A stretch of 64,000 bases of DNA from Opitutus sp. (GTDB lineage: Bacteria; Verrucomicrobiota; Verrucomicrobiae; Opitutales; Opitutaceae), in assembly GCA_009695065.1 (NCBI GenBank), contig SIBR01000018.1, positions 5,340 through 69,339 of the forward strand, given 5' to 3'. The notes under the pieces were generated by a model, which worked only from the letters and a program-made list of their open reading frames with translations, searched no databases and had not been told where the DNA came from. Below are positions 25,499 through 33,838 of the stretch, one piece after another. The position numbers and the translations under genes were made by a program. The first letter of the stretch is position 1; every line of letters begins with the position of its first letter.

Positions 25499-26917
25499 TC
25501 AACCGCGCACCTGCTTCACGAGTCGGTGCACCACGCCGGCGATCCGATCCTCGGTTTCACCCGACCACCGAAAGGCCGGACGGCCGTATTCGTACAGATT
25601 CGAGCCGCCTTCGTAGCCACCTTCCTCCCACACGCGCCGGGAGGGGATGTAGGAAATCATGTCGTCGGCGTAGCCGCACACCCAGGTGCCCGGCCCGAAC
25701 TCCCGCTTAAAACGCAGCGCATAGTCCACGACGGTTTCGCCCCCGGTGCCAATCACCAGCATTTCCTTCCCCAGCCGCCAGGCGTGCACCGGGTAGGGAT
25801 ACGTGGATTCAAACGTTTCGCCGGCATCCAGTTTCCGCAGCATCCGCTGCGCCCAGCGCGCGCGGATGGCGTTTTTCTCCTGCGCGGTCGTGAGCAACTC
25901 CTCCCGCGTGACCACCTTGAGATACGCTAGATCGACCAGCTCGAATGCCGTCCGAATCCCCGCCCCGACCGGCTGCAGCGGCTTTTGCAACGCCTCCTCC
26001 ACCCCGACCGCGAGCATGTGGCCATACCGCTTGCAGAGCTCGACATTCCGCCGCGGCAGCGGGTTCTGGTCCGCACCGCAGGTGTTGACGAACATCGCCT
26101 GCGCGCCCGGATGCTTCTCCTCGATTTCGATCTGCGCAAAACCGGGGTAGTCGCCGCACCATTTCGTGAAGCTCAGCGTCGTGGGGTGGCAGGCGTACCC
26201 GAAGAGAATGGCGGCGGTCTTTCCGTCCGGCCGCGTCACCGTAAGCACCGGCACGTTATGGTCCACCGGCCCCTTCAGCGGCGTGCCCGCCGCCATGAGG
26301 CGCGGCACGTCGGCTTCGATGTTGTTGCGGCGGTTCACCGCGAAGGTCGCCTGCCCCTGCCCCTGCTGCAGCGTGGCGGGTGCGAGATTGGCCAGCGCCT
26401 CGCCGACCATCGCGACCAGCCGCTTGACCATGAGCGCCGAATATTCGTTCACCAACGCGACCTGCTCCGCCTCGATCGGATAATAGTCCACGAGGTCGTC
26501 GCCCAGCCGCGGCCCGCAGTGGTTGTGGGAAAAGGTGATCATCACCTGCGTGCGCTCCAGCCCGAAGCGCTGGCGGAGTTCCGCGAAGGCGGGGTCGCTC
26601 ACGCTCTTCGGCACGCCTTGAAAATCGCTCGTGATCAGGACCGCCCGGTGGCCCTGCGCATCCTCCAACGCCAGCGCCTTCATCCACAGGTCATGCAGTT
26701 TGCCGTCGGGCGCCCGCTTGGAACCGTAACCCGCCAGCCACACGCTGGTCTCCGGGGTGATGACCGCCTTGGCCAGGCCCGCCTTCCATCCACCCGGGCG
26801 GCCCGCCGCTTGATCGGTCGCGGAGGCGCAAGAGCCGAGCGTGGCGGCCGCGGCGACCATCGCCGCCGCGCCGGTCGATTGTTGGAGGAAGGTGCGTCGG
26901 GTGGTTTTTTGAATCAT
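25499..26917 (-). CDS. Exported neutral/alkaline ceramidase-fold hydrolase (Tat signal)
   Basis: 472 residues from the ATG before KTTRRTFLQQ. The twin-arginine signal runs into a possible lipobox LGSC near residue 29. The catalytic domain resembles neutral ceramidase N-terminal domains: FSHNHCGPRLGDD supplies metal-binding histidines, FGYACHPTTLS more, and VNTCGADQNP closes the site; GYADDMISYIPS is also typical. Real ceramidases cleave the amide of ceramide; for these shorter bacterial relatives the substrate is unknown. A second relative is at 39333. Confidence 0.85.
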   Translation of the reverse strand: MIQKTTRRTFLQQSTGAAAMVAAAATLGSCASATDQAAGRPGGWKAGLAKAVITPETSVWLAGYGSKRAPDGKLHDLWMKALALEDAQGHRAVLITSDFQGVPKSVSDPAFAELRQRFGLERTQVMITFSHNHCGPRLGDDLVDYYPIEAEQVALVNEYSALMVKRLVAMVGEALANLAPATLQQGQGQATFAVNRRNNIEADVPRLMAAGTPLKGPVDHNVPVLTVTRPDGKTAAILFGYACHPTTLSFTKWCGDYPGFAQIEIEEKHPGAQAMFVNTCGADQNPLPRRNVELCKRYGHMLAVGVEEALQKPLQPVGAGIRTAFELVDLAYLKVVTREELLTTAQEKNAIRARWAQRMLRKLDAGETFESTYPYPVHAWRLGKEMLVIGTGGETVVDYALRFKREFGPGTWVCGYADDMISYIPSRRVWEEGGYEGGSNLYEYGRPAFRWSGETEDRIAGVVHRLVKQVRG

Positions 26918-27174
26918 GGGGTGGTTGGGGAATCGAGCGAGGACAGGACGAGAACGTGGACAGGAGGATAGAGCGCTCACCGGGACCCAAATCCGGACCC
27001 AGGCTAACCGCCTCCACTTGGCTGGTTTTATCCGGCGTCAACGCGAAGAGTAAAGCCTTCAGCCGGGCCGTTGAGCGTCGCCGCTCGGGTTCCCGCTCCA
27101 CAGATTTTTTCCGGCGGCACTTTTTCCGTTGTGGCACGTCCTGCCGCTCGCCACTCTGATTCCTTTCCCCACGT
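26918..27174. other. Divergent intergenic region, no gene seen
   Basis: These 257 bp separate the minus-strand ceramidase-like gene from the plus-strand DUF6807 gene and should hold promoters for both. I found no convincing dyad or ORF. A moderately T-rich patch (27095-27130) is the only compositional feature. Confidence 0.4.
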
Positions 27175-28170
27175 ATGAAACTCCACTCCCTCCTGTTGCC
27201 CGTCATGGCATTCCTCGCAGCGGCTGTCTCAGCCGCCGCCCAAACCGGGGTGACCATCACCCCGCTCGATGACCGCCTTCGGGTGGAGATCGATGGCAAG
27301 CTCTTCACCGAATACTATTTCAAGGGCGTCCCGAAGCCCTTCTTTTACCCGATCATCGGCCCCGGCGAGGCCCCGGTGACCCGCAACTACCCGATGAAAA
27401 GTGTCGCGGGTGAAATGCAGGATCACCCGCATCACCGCGCGCTTTTCTACGGCCACGGCATGGTCAACGGCGTCGATTTCTGGTCCGAGGTCGCCGGCAA
27501 GGCGGGCGTCACGGTCCACGAGGGTTTCGATGAGGTCAAAAGCGGGGCCGAGACCGCGGTCATTCGTTCGCACAACAAACTCGTGACCCAAGCCGGAAAA
27601 ATCATAGGCACGGACGAGCGGACGATGCGCATCCACAAGACGCCCCATGGCCCGATGATCGATTTTGAGATCACCCACCATGCCTCGCATGGCGACATGG
27701 TTTTCCAGGACACCAAGGAAGGCACGCTGGCGATCCGCCTCACGGAAGGCCTCGTCCAGAAAAGCCCGGCCGCCCGCAGCAAGGACAAGAAAGCCTCGCC
27801 CGCGGCGCCGCGCGTGAACACCGGCCATATCGTGAACAGCGAAGGCGTGCGCGACGGCGACACCTGGGGCAAGCGCGCCAAATGGGTCGACTACTACGGC
27901 CTGGTCGACGGCAAGACCGTCGGCGTCGCCATTTTCGACAACCCGAAAAATCCGCGTTATCCCTCGTGGTGGCACGTGCGCGACTACGGACTCTTCGCGA
28001 TCAATCCGTTCGGCGTGCATGATTTCGAGCGGCTGGAAAATCCCGCGGCCGGCGACCTGAAAATTCCGTCCGGCAAGAGCGTCACCTTCCGCTATCGCTT
28101 CTTCTTCCATGCCGGCGACGAAAAGGCCGCCAAGGTCGAGGCGCGCTTCAACGACTACATCAAGAAGTAA
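27175..28170 (+). CDS. Exported DUF6807 (PmoA-named) family protein
   Basis: The 331-residue protein has a Sec signal peptide (1-22, ending AAAQ). It contains the family segment MQDHPHHRALFYGHGMVNGVDFW (shown here as landmarks near residues 82-104) and SWWHVRDYGLFAINPFG. The family is sometimes labelled methane-oxygenase PmoA, but there is no evidence of methane oxidation and it is not a particulate methane monooxygenase. It is common in Planctomycetes and Verrucomicrobia beside Gfo/Idh oxidoreductases, as here (next gene 53 nt on), which suggests a role in sugar or glycan catabolism. Confidence 0.85.
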   Translation: MKLHSLLLPVMAFLAAAVSAAAQTGVTITPLDDRLRVEIDGKLFTEYYFKGVPKPFFYPIIGPGEAPVTRNYPMKSVAGEMQDHPHHRALFYGHGMVNGVDFWSEVAGKAGVTVHEGFDEVKSGAETAVIRSHNKLVTQAGKIIGTDERTMRIHKTPHGPMIDFEITHHASHGDMVFQDTKEGTLAIRLTEGLVQKSPAARSKDKKASPAAPRVNTGHIVNSEGVRDGDTWGKRAKWVDYYGLVDGKTVGVAIFDNPKNPRYPSWWHVRDYGLFAINPFGVHDFERLENPAAGDLKIPSGKSVTFRYRFFFHAGDEKAAKVEARFNDYIKK

Positions 28171-28223
28171 TTCTCCCGCTCCTACTCAGTTCCGTCCCTT
28201 CACCTTTAGATTTAAAATACCCC

Positions 28224-29666
28224 ATGAGTAACTTCGACCGCCGCACCTTCCTCAAAACCTCCGCCGTGGCCGCCGCCGCCGTCGGGCTCTCGCCCCGCTC
28301 CTGGTCGCAGGTTCGCGGCGCCAACGACGACATCCGCGTTGCCGTCATCGGCTTCCGGGGCCGCGGCAAGGCCCACCTCGCCGATCTCTCGAAAGTCAAA
28401 GGCGCCCGCGTCGTGGCGCTCTGCGACGTCGATTCCCAAGTCCTCGCCCAGGAAGTGAAGCGCTTCAGCGACAAGGGGAATCCCGTCAAAGGCTACAGCG
28501 ATCCGCGCAAGCTCCTCGAGAGCGGCGAGATTGACGCCATCACCACCGCGACGCCCAACCACTGGCACGCGCTGATGACGATTTGGGGCTGCCAGGCCGG
28601 GAAGGACGTCTACGTCGAGAAGCCCGTTTCCCACAATGTCTGGGAGGGCCGCAAGATGATCGAGGCGGCGCGCAAGTATAACCGCATCGTGCAGACCGGC
28701 ACCCAGAGCCGCTCCATGGTCGGTCTCCAGGAGGCCGTCGCCTGGGTCCACGCTGGCAACCTCGGCAAGGTCAAGGTCTCGCGCGGGCTCTGCTACAAGC
28801 GCCGCCCCACGATCGGCAAGGTCTCGGGCCCGCAGACGGTGCCCGCGCACATCGACTACGAGGTGTGGACGGGCCCGGCGGAGATGCAGCCGCTGATGCG
28901 CAAGGAACTGCACTACGACTGGCACTACCTGTGGAACACCGGCAACGGCGACCTCGGCAACCAGGGCATCCACCAGATGGACATCGCCCGCTGGTTCCTC
29001 GGTGAAAAAGGCCTCTCGCCGCGCATCTTCACCGTCGGCGGCCGCCTCGGCTACAACGACGACGGCAACTCGCCCAACACGCTGTTCACCCATCACGACT
29101 ACGGCAACGCCTCGCTGGTGTTCGAAGTCCGCGGTCTTCCGTCCGGCGGCCGGTCGGAAGCGATGGACTCGATGTTCGGCGCCTCGGTCGGCAACGTGAT
29201 CCACTGCGAACAGGGTTTCGTCGTCGTCGGCGACGGGCCGATCACCGCCTATGACGCCAGCGGACGCGCCATCCGCACCTTCAAGGGTCCCGCCCTCAAT
29301 CACCAGGAGAACTTCGTGAAGGCCATCCGCAGCCGCAAATCGAGCGACCTCACCGCCGACATCGCCGAGGGCCATCTTTCCAGCGCCCTGTGCCACACCG
29401 GCAACATCTCCTACCGGCTCGGCCAGCAGGCTTCGCCGGGCGAGATCCGCGAGAAAGTCATGGGCAACCGCGACACGGCCGACGCCTATGAACGCATGGT
29501 GGCGCATCTCGGGGCCAACAAGGTCGACCTCGCCAAGGACAAACTCGTCTTCGGGGAAGCCCTCACGATGGATCCCAAGACGGAACGGTTCACGAATAAC
29601 GAGAAGGCCAACGCCCTCCTGACCCGCACCTACCGCCCGGGATTTGAGATCAAGGACAAGGTCTGA
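28224..29666 (+). CDS. Tat-exported Gfo/Idh/MocA family oxidoreductase
   Basis: 480 residues; twin-arginine signal DRRTFLKTSAVAAAAVGL at residues 5-22. The Rossmann NAD(P) fold follows (DDIRVAVIGFRGRGKAHL, ~35-52), then the family EKPVSHN motif (~133) and a C-terminal substrate domain with GNQGIHQMDIARW. Periplasmic members retain tightly bound cofactor; substrates are sugars or cyclitols, not predictable here. It forms a likely operon with the DUF6807 gene and ends at a strong terminator. Confidence 0.93.
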   Translation: MSNFDRRTFLKTSAVAAAAVGLSPRSWSQVRGANDDIRVAVIGFRGRGKAHLADLSKVKGARVVALCDVDSQVLAQEVKRFSDKGNPVKGYSDPRKLLESGEIDAITTATPNHWHALMTIWGCQAGKDVYVEKPVSHNVWEGRKMIEAARKYNRIVQTGTQSRSMVGLQEAVAWVHAGNLGKVKVSRGLCYKRRPTIGKVSGPQTVPAHIDYEVWTGPAEMQPLMRKELHYDWHYLWNTGNGDLGNQGIHQMDIARWFLGEKGLSPRIFTVGGRLGYNDDGNSPNTLFTHHDYGNASLVFEVRGLPSGGRSEAMDSMFGASVGNVIHCEQGFVVVGDGPITAYDASGRAIRTFKGPALNHQENFVKAIRSRKSSDLTADIAEGHLSSALCHTGNISYRLGQQASPGEIREKVMGNRDTADAYERMVAHLGANKVDLAKDKLVFGEALTMDPKTERFTNNEKANALLTRTYRPGFEIKDKV

Positions 29667-29691
29667 TCCGGCCTCGCCCGCCGCATCTTCG

Positions 29692-29731
29692 CGCCGGCCC
29701 CACTCCCTGAGCGGGGCCGGCGTTTTTATTT
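29692..29731 (+). terminator. Rho-independent terminator after the Gfo/Idh gene
   Basis: A perfect 10-bp stem CGCCGGCCCC (29692-29701) / GGGGCCGGCG (29713-29722) has an 11-base loop and is followed directly by TTTTTATTT. It ends the DUF6807-Gfo/Idh operon. Confidence 0.9.
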
Positions 29732-29790
29732 GCCGGCCGTAAGCAGCCCTCGCGAACCGGCCGGAAAATCCTCTCCGCCAAGGCGGACGA

Positions 29791-30606
29791 TCACTCGCCG
29801 AAGGTCTTGCGTAGATACTCGCGGCTGCGGGTGGCGATCGCCTCGGGGCCTTCCTCGAACTTGAAGACCTCCACGCTCACCATGCCGTCGTAGCCCACGT
29901 CGCGCAGGGCCGCGGCGATCGGGAAAAAATCCACGTCGCCGAAACCGGGCCCCTTCATGTTGGTGTCGTTCGCATGAAAATAGGCGAACTTGCCCGCGCT
30001 TTCCCGGATGATCTGCGGCACGGGTTTCGCCTCCGATGACATCGCTTTCACATCGAGGATGATGCTCATCGCCCGGCTCGCGAACTGCGCCGCAAACCGG
30101 CGGCCCTCCTCGGCCGTGTTGACGAAATTGGTCTCCACCGGCGCCAGCGGCTCGAAGCACAACACCACGCCACGATCCTCGGCCTCTTTCACCGCATCGC
30201 GGAACACCTCGGTGGCCCACGCCCACCCCTGCTCGTAGGTCACGCCGTCCTTCAGGTCGCGCTGCTTCGGCGAGCCAACGACGATGCGGTTGCCGCCGAG
30301 ATCCGCACAGCACTTCACCAAGTCCACAAAATAGCGCGCCGTGCCCGCGCGCACTGCCGCATCGGGATGTGTCAGGTACATTCCCTCCGTCTGCACGAGC
30401 ACCCAATGCAGGCCGCTGATGGCGACCCCCGCACGCGCCGCCGATTCCCGGATGCGCTGGCGCGCCTCGGCGGAAATCTCGGTGACCCGTTTCGCCACCG
30501 TGAAGGGCGCGATTTCGACGGCGTCGTAACCGGCCTTGCGCGCAAAGGCGAAGGTGTCGTCGAGGGTCCAGCCTTGGAAGATTTCGTTGCAGATGCCGAA
30601 TTTCAT
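29791..30606 (-). CDS. Sugar phosphate isomerase/epimerase family protein (xylose isomerase-like TIM barrel)
   Basis: 271 residues from the ATG of MKFGICNEIF; the frame extends 19 codons further but without family similarity. It is an AP-endonuclease-2/xylose-isomerase TIM barrel. Metal-ligand segments are FEPLAP (Glu, ~145), ILDVKAM (Asp, ~175), FHANDTN (His, ~205) and VSVEVF (Glu, ~242). Relatives include hydroxypyruvate isomerase, inosose dehydratase and ketose epimerases. The preserved Glu-Asp-His-Glu set suggests an active enzyme. It is divergent from the creatininase-family gene. Confidence 0.9.
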   Translation of the reverse strand: MKFGICNEIFQGWTLDDTFAFARKAGYDAVEIAPFTVAKRVTEISAEARQRIRESAARAGVAISGLHWVLVQTEGMYLTHPDAAVRAGTARYFVDLVKCCADLGGNRIVVGSPKQRDLKDGVTYEQGWAWATEVFRDAVKEAEDRGVVLCFEPLAPVETNFVNTAEEGRRFAAQFASRAMSIILDVKAMSSEAKPVPQIIRESAGKFAYFHANDTNMKGPGFGDVDFFPIAAALRDVGYDGMVSVEVFKFEEGPEAIATRSREYLRKTFGE

Positions 30607-30794
30607 TCCGGCGACGATGGCCGGCCGCGCGCCACAGACAAGACTGCGATGCAGCGAATTCACCGGAAAGTGATACTCCGCGCCGCGGGAGTTTCCCGCC
30701 GGCCCGCGCCCGAACCCCCGCTTTTCCGCCGGGTTGGACGCTCGTCGAGTTCGACATTGCCACGCCCTTCTCCGCCGCCGGATAGTCGCCGCCG

Positions 30795-31691
30795 ATGAAA
30801 CCGAAAAAGGGGCTAAAGACTTCGCGGGCGGCCACGGAATATCGCTACGAAAAACTGACCTGGCCCGATATCAACGACGCGGTCGACCTGGGCAAGGTCT
30901 GCATCATCCCCTGTGGCGCCGTCGAGCAGCACGGCCCCCACCTCCCGCTCGATGTCGACATGGTTTGCCCCTCCGGCATCGCCCGCGGTGCCGGCGCCCT
31001 GGTCCCGGGCAAGATGCTCGTGCTGCCCACCGTGTGCTATGGCTACACCGGGCACGTGATGGATTTTCCCGGCACGATCAACAATCACTACGAGCACTTC
31101 ATCAATCACGTCCTCGATATCACGAAGTCGCTCGCCTACCACGGCTTCAAAAAAATCATGCTGCTCAACGGGCATGGTTCGAACATGCCGAACCTCGATC
31201 TCGTCGCCCGCCGTACCAATCTCGAGACGGACGCGGAGTGCATCCTCGGCGCGTGGTGGAATCTGCTGACGGTCGACAAGGATTTCCTGCCGCGCTGGCG
31301 CGAAAGCAAATTCCCCGGCGGCTGCGCCCATGCCTGCGAACTCGAAACCTCGCTCTACCTTTACCTCGACGGCGACAACGTACGCACCGACAAGATCAAG
31401 AGCGGCACGATCAGCTTCAACGAAGAGGAAAGCCCCTTCAACTTTGTCGATCTGTTCGGCGTCGGCCCCGCTTCCCTCATCTCCTGGACGAGCAGCTACA
31501 GCGCCACCGGCGTCCTCGGCGAAGCCGAACTGGCCACGCCCGAGAAGGGCAAGGAGGCCTACGAGGAAGCTGTGAAACAGCTCGTGCGTTTCGTGACCTG
31601 GTTCAAGGACCGCCCGAAAGACCGCCGCCTCGACCTGCATCGGCGGAAACCGACGATGCCGATGCCGTGGGGCCAGCAATCGCACCGCTGA
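30795..31691 (+). CDS. Creatininase family amidohydrolase
   Basis: The 298-residue protein has the creatininase-family metal site: PCGAVEQHGPHLPLDVD (~40-56, Glu, His, Asp ligands), GYTGHVMDFPGT, and the glycine-rich LLNGHGSN (~120), with CAHACELETS supplying the last Glu. The family opens cyclic amides (creatinine, formamide intermediates of riboflavin/F420 synthesis, mycofactocin precursor). No creatine pathway partners are present, so the substrate is unknown. The start is ATG; the 188-bp gap to the divergent isomerase should hold both promoters. Confidence 0.9.
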   Translation: MKPKKGLKTSRAATEYRYEKLTWPDINDAVDLGKVCIIPCGAVEQHGPHLPLDVDMVCPSGIARGAGALVPGKMLVLPTVCYGYTGHVMDFPGTINNHYEHFINHVLDITKSLAYHGFKKIMLLNGHGSNMPNLDLVARRTNLETDAECILGAWWNLLTVDKDFLPRWRESKFPGGCAHACELETSLYLYLDGDNVRTDKIKSGTISFNEEESPFNFVDLFGVGPASLISWTSSYSATGVLGEAELATPEKGKEAYEEAVKQLVRFVTWFKDRPKDRRLDLHRRKPTMPMPWGQQSHR

Positions 31692-31721
31692 CGGGACGAT
31701 CCACCGGGTCGCCACACCCGG

Positions 31722-31824
31722 CGTGATCTTGATCATGCTTGTGCTCGTGATCCTGATCGCGCTCCTGCTCCACTGCGCCAACGTTCCGGATCGATCACGA
31801 GCAGGAGCAAGAGATCGCAGCTCG
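31722..31824. repeat. Hexamer-periodic hairpin element (copy 3)
   Basis: The left arm (31723-31770) is eight consecutive hexamers ending in GATC, GCTT or GCTC (GTGATC TTGATC ATGCTT GTGCTC GTGATC CTGATC GCGCTC CTGCTC). The right arm (31788-31824) contains GATCAC GAGCAG GAGCAA GAGATC and pairs with it imperfectly. It lies after the creatininase-family gene. The remaining DNA to 31976 shows no ORF or other structure. Confidence 0.8.
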
Positions 31825-31976
31825 CATTCCCCACGCTCTCAACTCACGCGCAGAGCCACGCGTGAGAACGGGCCAGGCATTGGTTACACCCGGCTTCTCC
31901 CCGCGATTACAGAGAAGCGCCGCCCGGGGCCTTTTCCCGAGTTCCTGAGTTCCAGATAAACCATCTGCCCGTTACC

Positions 31977-33461
31977 TTAGTGTGATTCGGTGAAGCTCGT
32001 GATCGAGTGCCACTCGAACACCTCCTGCAGGAGCGCGCGCTCGGCCTTCGCCACCACCCGTTCGAGCGCGCCCCACGTCTGCACAAAGGCCGCTTCCTTC
32101 CGCGCCGTTTCGAGCCGGATTCGCATCTCCCGATAACGCGCCACCCGCCGGTGGAGATCGTTGACCGAAATCAACGAGATGAATCCCGCCGCCAACACCG
32201 GCAGCACCACGGGGCCAAAGCCAAAGACCCAGGCCTGCACCCAGTGCGGCGCGACGGCGGCCGGCATCACGCTGTAAATCGCATACGCCGCGGTGAAAAG
32301 GATCGCGAGCGTCGACACGATGAAAAACCCGCCCCGCAATCGCGCCAGCAGCGGCACCGCCCTCGCCTCCTGCCGCGCAAAATAGGCGAGCTGGCCGTCG
32401 ACGCGCTCGGCGAGGTAGCGCTGCTTGAATTCGTCGAAGGCCGCCGGCCGGGCCCGCGCCGCCCGCCGCTGGAGAATGTCGAGCGAGCGCCGCAGCGGCT
32501 CGAGCCCCGCCCAGTCGAAATCGTCGAAGAGGCGGAGCGAGCGCGGTAGCCCCCACGTGGCGAGCGCGCTGCGCGTGATCTCCGCCGCCAGCCGGCTGCG
32601 GACCCAGTCGTGCCGGTCGCGATACCGCCGCAACACCAGCGCCACCGCGAGCGCGCCGACCAGACACGACAGTTTTCCCCACGGCAGCGCGGCGAGATGC
32701 AGCTCGAACGCGAGCGTGGCCGCGGCGAGCCCCGTGGCCACAACGTGCAGTCCGATGGTGAGCGCAATCAGCCGGCGGAAATGCGGCGCGCCATGGGTCG
32801 CCGCGTGGTCGACCTTGTGGTGAAACGCCGCCACCCGGCTGCGGCCCGCGTCTTCCACGCCCGCCTCCGGCGACGCACCGACCGACGGCCGCCGGTTGAG
32901 AAAATCGAGATGACGATCGCCGAGTTTCAGGCGCTCGAAATTTTCCCGGCGGACCGCCAGCGTCTTCGCATTGATGATGATCACGGGCCGGCCCATCGCG
33001 CGCGCGTAGGCGACGATCTCCGCAGTGCCGCCCCGGCCGCGCGCCGGCTCGCCGTCCCAGACCGTGAGCAGCACATCGCAGTGGTTCACCGCCTCCATGC
33101 CGCAATCGAGATACGCGTCCTCGCGCCCGGGCCGCTCGCCGATGATGCGCACGTGTTCGGCCTCGGCCATGAGCGTCTCGACCTCGCGCCAGGACTGCTC
33201 GTCGAAGTCGCGCCGGAATTCCGCCGGCGGCAACGGCAACACTGCTTCCCAGCCCAAGCCCAAAGCGAGCGCGGTGCGCGCAAACAGGATGTCGCTTCCG
33301 GCCGCCACCGAGGACAACGCGAGCCACTCGACGCCCGCTTCGCTTTTCAGCCCCGCCAGCACCGCCTGCATGGCCCAGGCCACCCCCGGCTCGTCGTCGA
33401 CCTGCCGGTGCCCGGTGAATCCCACGACGTGGAAGACGGGCAGTTGATCGGCTGGGGGCAT
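31977..33461 (-). CDS. SLOG-type nucleotide-sensor domain fused to a four-TM (SLATT-like) membrane module
   Basis: 494 residues. The N-terminus (~9-165) is a Rossmann-like SLOG/LOG-type fold: VVGFTGHRQ, LSSVAAGSDILFARTALALG, CDVLLTVWDGE and GGTAEIVAYARAMGRPVIIIN. After a linker come TM1-TM2 (~231-279) with an amphipathic RDRHDWVRSRLAAEI helix, a ~90-residue cytoplasmic helical stretch, TM3-TM4 (~378-433), and a C-terminal helix ending EVFEWHSI. SLOG-SLATT pairs are predicted nucleotide-sensing effectors in bacterial conflict systems. It diverges from a TIR-domain gene. The function is inferred. Confidence 0.72.
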   Translation of the reverse strand: MPPADQLPVFHVVGFTGHRQVDDEPGVAWAMQAVLAGLKSEAGVEWLALSSVAAGSDILFARTALALGLGWEAVLPLPPAEFRRDFDEQSWREVETLMAEAEHVRIIGERPGREDAYLDCGMEAVNHCDVLLTVWDGEPARGRGGTAEIVAYARAMGRPVIIINAKTLAVRRENFERLKLGDRHLDFLNRRPSVGASPEAGVEDAGRSRVAAFHHKVDHAATHGAPHFRRLIALTIGLHVVATGLAAATLAFELHLAALPWGKLSCLVGALAVALVLRRYRDRHDWVRSRLAAEITRSALATWGLPRSLRLFDDFDWAGLEPLRRSLDILQRRAARARPAAFDEFKQRYLAERVDGQLAYFARQEARAVPLLARLRGGFFIVSTLAILFTAAYAIYSVMPAAVAPHWVQAWVFGFGPVVLPVLAAGFISLISVNDLHRRVARYREMRIRLETARKEAAFVQTWGALERVVAKAERALLQEVFEWHSITSFTESH

Positions 33462-33838
33462 TCGGGAAATGTGTCCGCCGCGCGTGCGGCTCTGTCAACG
33501 GCGAAGCCTCCGTCATCTTTCCCGTTTCCCCAATCCGACATAGCCGGAACCAGGACTTTCCGCGGATAACGCGGATCGTCGCGGATAAATGCTTGGTTCA
33601 ATCCGCGTTCCTCCGCGACATCCGCGGGGAAAGCATCGGAGCGCTCCACGAAAGCTCGTCGCAAACCTGCACGACGTTCGCGGTTGAGGATCTAATCGGT
33701 CCCGTCCTCTCCGACCGCGGAACGGCCAACCAAGCGCCCTGCATCCGTTCACCTCCGGGTTTCTCCTCGCCAGCGCGGGAAGCACCCTTTGACTTACGAC
33801 ATCCCCGCTTTGTCCCTACCCCACCCCCTCCGATCGCC
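33462..33838. promoter_or_regulatory. Divergent promoter region of the SLOG and TIR genes
   Basis: These 377 bp separate the two divergent starts. An inverted repeat of CGCGGAT units occupies 33558-33630. Plus-strand frames continue upstream of the TIR start to 33593 but translate to sequence unlike any TIR leader. No clear promoter boxes were identified. Confidence 0.5.
33558..33630. repeat. CGCGGAT-unit inverted repeat
   Basis: The left arm 33558-33586 contains three CGCGGAT units (CCGCGGATAACGCGGATCGTCGCGGAT in part). The right arm 33601-33630 carries the complementary ATCCGCG, TCCGCG and ATCCGCG units, separated by a 14-base loop. The same unit recurs at 37251-37280 and 37487-37516, so this is a dispersed intergenic repeat. 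Confidence 0.8.

Noticed and set aside
27175..28170. Methane oxidation gene (family name PmoA)
   Set aside because: The protein is a soluble exported DUF6807 member without the membrane helices or copper ligands of particulate methane monooxygenase.
31722..31824. CRISPR remnant at the hexamer-periodic element
   Set aside because: Units are six bases and degenerate with dyad symmetry; there are no spacers and no cas genes.
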